Assembly (NCBI RefSeq): GCF_009389715.1
Contig: NW_024068195.1
Location: 124,001 to 188,000, forward strand
Length of the DNA: 64,000 nt
Direction: 5' to 3'
Source: Phoenix dactylifera
Taxonomy: Eukaryota > Streptophyta > Magnoliopsida > Arecales > Arecaceae
Shown here: piece after piece, positions 61,027-64,000 of the stretch
Numbering within the stretch: the first letter of the stretch is position 1
Layout: every line of letters begins with the position of its first letter
Position numbers and translations under genes: made by a program
The notes under the pieces: model-generated
The model's input: only the letters and a program-made list of their open reading frames with translations
Told to the model about the DNA's origin: nothing
Databases searched by the model: none

Positions 61027-62212
61027 GTTAGGACATAGAGCATATGAATGTAACTTTAGAAAATCCAGTCAAAACAAATTAAGTTATAATCAAAAGATTA
61101 AATTCAAGAAAGTTTGGGTTCCAAAAGGAACATGGAGTACTAACCCTAAAGGACCCAACTTAGTTTGGGTACCTAAAGTTTCTTCTTGATCTTGATTGCA
61201 GGTGTGTCTTGCAGCTGACAAAGTGGAAAAACGATGGTATCTAGATAGCGGCTGTTCAAGACACATGACCGGTGACGAAGATCAATTTGTCACCTTGGAA
61301 TCAAAGAAGGGTGGAGTAGTAACCTATGGAGACAATGGTAAAGGGCATATCATTGGAAAGGATAAAATTTTCATTGCTCCATCTATTTTTGTAGAAAATG
61401 TCTTATTAGTTAAGGGTTTGAAACATAACCTTCTTAGCATAAGTCAATTTTGTGATAAAGGGTTTAAAGTTACATTTGAAGCATCTGTATGCATAATCAC
61501 TAATCCTAAAGATAATAGCATTGTACTTGTAGGACAAAGGCAAAGAAATATTTACTTAGTAGATCTTCATGAGTTAGGCAAGAAAAATGGATTATGCTTA
61601 ATTACTAATGAAGAAAAGAAAAATGAAACTAGTTGGCTTTGGCATCGAAGATTAGGACATGCAAGTATGGAATTAATATCAAAACTAGTTAAGAAGGAAT
61701 TAATAAAAGACGTGCCAAAATTGATCTTTGAAAAGGACAAAATATGTGGACCATGTTCATTGGGAAAACAAACTAAATCATCTTTCAAATCGAAGAATGT
61801 AGTATCAACAACTAGACCATTTGAACTTATACACATGGATTTATTTGGACCTACTAGAACTACAAGTCTAGGAGGGAAGAAATATGGACTAGTTATTGTT
61901 GATGATTTCTCAAGGTATACATGGGTTTCATTTTTGGCACATAAGAATGAAGCATTCTCAGAATTTTTGAAACTATATAATAATATCATAAATGAAAAGA
62001 AACTCACCTTAGTAGCAATTCGAAGTGATCATGGTACGGAATTTGAAAATCAACACTTTGAAGAATTTTGCACTAAAAATGGAATATCACATCAATTTTC
62101 AGCACCTAGAACGCCTCAACAAAATGGGGTTGTTGAAAGGAAAAATAAGACATTGGCAGAAATGGCACGCACAATGTTGTGTGTCAAATCTTCCAAAGTA
62201 CTTTTGGGCTGA
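61027..62212 (+). pseudogene. Copia pol: protease and integrase region
   Basis: The main open part runs from 61196 to 62212. Protease active site DSGCSRHMTG lies near 61240. The GAG-pre-integrase zinc finger begins HRRLGHASM near 61645 and ends CGPCSLGK near 61750. The integrase core shows the catalytic aspartates in MDLFGPT (61835) and SDHGTEF (62025), and the glutamate in QNGVVERKN (62125). A frame change at about 62180 ends this frame; homology continues in the next frame ([15 protein letters not shown]). The break makes the copy non-autonomous unless it is a sequence error. Confidence 0.85.
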
Positions 62213-64000
62213 AGCTATAAACACTTCTTGCCATATTCTAAATCGAGTTTTAATACGACCTATAACCAAGAAAACTCCTTATGAACTCTGGAAGAATAAG
62301 AAACCAACTGCTAAATATTTTAAAGTGTTTGGATGTAGATGTTTCATCTTAAATAATGGTAAGGAGGATCTAAGTAAATTTAATGCCAAGTCAGATGAAG
62401 GTATCTTTTTAGGATACTCCACATCTAGCAGGGCATACAGAGTATTCAATAAAAGAACCTTAGTAGTAGAAGAGTCAGTCAATATTATATTTGATGAGTC
62501 TGATAGTGAGTCTGCTAGGAAAGAAAATATTGTTGATGATGATACAGGAATTATCGACTTTGAAAAGTTGAATATTGATGACGTGCCAAATCAAGATAAG
62601 GGAGATGATTGCGTACCACCACAACCCCAAAATTTGCCAAAGGAATGGAGGTATGCATATGGACACCCTAAAGACTTAATCATTGGTGATCCATCACAAG
62701 GGGTAAGAACTCGATCATCTCTTAGAAATTTAAATGATTATCTTGCTTTTGTTTCACAATTAGAACCTAAGACTTATGAAGAAGCTGAAAAAGATACTAA
62801 TTGGATAAATGCCATGCAAGAAGAATTAAATCAATTCAAAAGAAGTAATGTATGGACATTAACTGAAAGACCAAAGCATAATTCAGTAATTGGAACAAAA
62901 TGGATATTTAGAAATAAATTAGATGAAAATGGATTAGTTATAAGAAATAAGGCTAGACTTGTAGCTAAGGGATACAATCAAGAAGAAGGAATAGATTTTG
63001 ATGAGACATTTGCTCCTGTAGCTAGATTAGAGGCTATTAGATTACTTCTAGCATTTGCATGTTTCATGGATTTCAAATTATATCAAATGGATGTGAAGAG
63101 TGCATTCTTAAATGGTATTATTGAGGAGGAAGTATATGTAGAACAACCTCCAGGATTTGAGAATCATGAATTGCCAAATCATGTGTTTAAACTACATAAG
63201 GCATTATATGGATTAAGATTAAAGCAAGCACCTAGGGCTTGGTATGATCGTTTAAGTAAATTTCTGCTTGATAATAACTTTAGTAGAGGAAATGTAGATA
63301 AAACTCTATTTCTCAAAAGAAAGGACAAAAATCTATTAGTGGTACAAATATATGTAGATGACATAATCTTTGGTGCCACTAATGATACTCTGTGCAAAGA
63401 ATTTGCTGATTTAATGCATGGAGAATTTGAAATGAGTCTAATGGGAGAACTAAGCTTCTTTCTAGGTTTACAAATCAAACAAACTAAAGAAGGCATTTTT
63501 ATTCATCAAACTAAGTATACAAAGGAAATACTAAAGAAGTTTGGGAATGAAAATCATAAGAGAATTGGCACTCCAATGAATCCTACTAGTAAGCTAGACA
63601 AAGATGAAAAAGGAAAGAGTGTTGATATTAAGCTCTATAGAGGACTAATTGGATCCTTGCTCTATCTTACTGCTAGTAAACCCGACATTGTATTTAGTGT
63701 AGGGATATGTGCTAGATACCAATCGGATCCTAAGGAGTCACATTTAAGTGCTGTTAAGAGAATCCTTAGATATTTAAGAGGAACTACCAATATAGGATTA
63801 TGGTACTCGAGAGACTCCTGTCTAGATTTGCTTGCATATTCAGATGCTGATTTTGCCGGATGCAAATTAGATAGAAAGAGCACAAGTGGCACATGTCAAT
63901 TCTTAGGAAATAACTTAGTATCATGGTTTAGTAAAAAGCAGAATTCAGTGGCACTGTCCACAGCTGAAGCTGAATACATAGCTGCTGGTAGTTGTTGTGC
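62190..64000 (+). CDS. Copia pol: reverse transcriptase and RNase H, open to the window end
   Basis: Read in the frame that follows the 62180 break, the sequence is open through the window end. Landmarks: [14 protein letters not shown] (end of the integrase region), [33 protein letters not shown], the RT catalytic motif YVDDIIFG near 63352, [12 protein letters not shown], then RNase [20 protein letters not shown] near 63835 and the acidic ALSTAEAEY near 63955. All expected Copia RT and RNase H catalytic acids are present. This well-preserved frame suggests fairly recent insertion. Confidence 0.85.

Larger units (their letters stand above)
57812..64000 (+). mobile_element. Sirevirus-type Copia LTR retrotransposon, 5' part, truncated by window end
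   Basis: Order: LTR (57812-59460), primer binding site (59466), gag (59524-61026), then protease, integrase, reverse transcriptase and RNase H up to the window end. The gene order (integrase before RT) is Copia. The long gag extension after the zinc knuckle, its coiled-coil segment and the gag family place it in the Sirevirus (SIRE/Maximus) lineage, by recollection of the family. Two frame changes (about 61000 and 62180) break the coding region. The 3' LTR lies beyond the window, so the TSD and LTR divergence cannot be read. Confidence 0.88.

Noticed and set aside
1..64000. CRISPR arrays, operons, bacterial defence or phage systems
   Set aside because: All tandem repeats present are microsatellites, minisatellites or LTR sub-repeats without unique spacers. 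The splice sites and gene families show eukaryotic nuclear DNA.

Overview
This is nuclear DNA of a flowering plant, most likely a monocot and plausibly a palm. Exons are interrupted by GT-AG introns, intergenic DNA is AT-rich and full of retrotransposon debris, and the gene families are plant-specific. The monocot reading rests on a monocot-like PR-10 fragment, GC-rich first exons and an abundant Sirevirus; it is an inference, because no species-specific marker was tested.

Layout. 1-5389: no recognisable gene. 5390-6436 (-): ERF transcription factor. 6760-7500: LINE remnant. 7500-14480: gene-poor, with an 81-bp tandem duplication, an RNase H remnant and a hAT-type MITE. 14536-14919 (+): small FRYD-motif protein. 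16022-25242 (-): large PB1-domain Raf-like protein kinase in nine exons, with a 4.6-kb intron that holds a tandem TRIM retroelement. 25243-33183: gene-poor, with a second MITE, a 32-bp minisatellite and a Z-DNA-prone tract. 33184-33555 (-): second FRYD-motif protein, a paralogue of the first. 34.9-37.3 kb: LINE remnants, a 60-T tract and a PR-10 exon fragment. 37.99-39.08 kb: three-copy 400-bp tandem array ending in a CA microsatellite. 40851-41678 (+): small RING-H2 protein in three exons. 43-50.5 kb: TRIM elements, a foldback element with a CATA-rich core, an internally deleted Copia element with exact TSD, and microsatellites. 51525-57250 (-): RING-H2 E3 ligase in at least five exons, with a nested MITE in one intron. 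57812-64000 (+): 5' part of a Sirevirus-type Copia element, cut by the window end.

The five protein-coding genes are independent eukaryotic genes. They fit signalling and regulation (ERF factor, Raf-like kinase, two RING ligases, FRYD-motif proteins), but nothing here shows that they act together. I found no operon-like or defence-island-like system. The most unusual material is in the repeats: the foldback element at 45.3-45.9 kb, the LTR with 16 spaced GTCGAC-type palindromes, the three-LTR TRIM, and three MITEs whose 8-bp TSDs can be read directly. Exon boundaries come from reading splice signals and protein continuity by eye; no transcript evidence was available.
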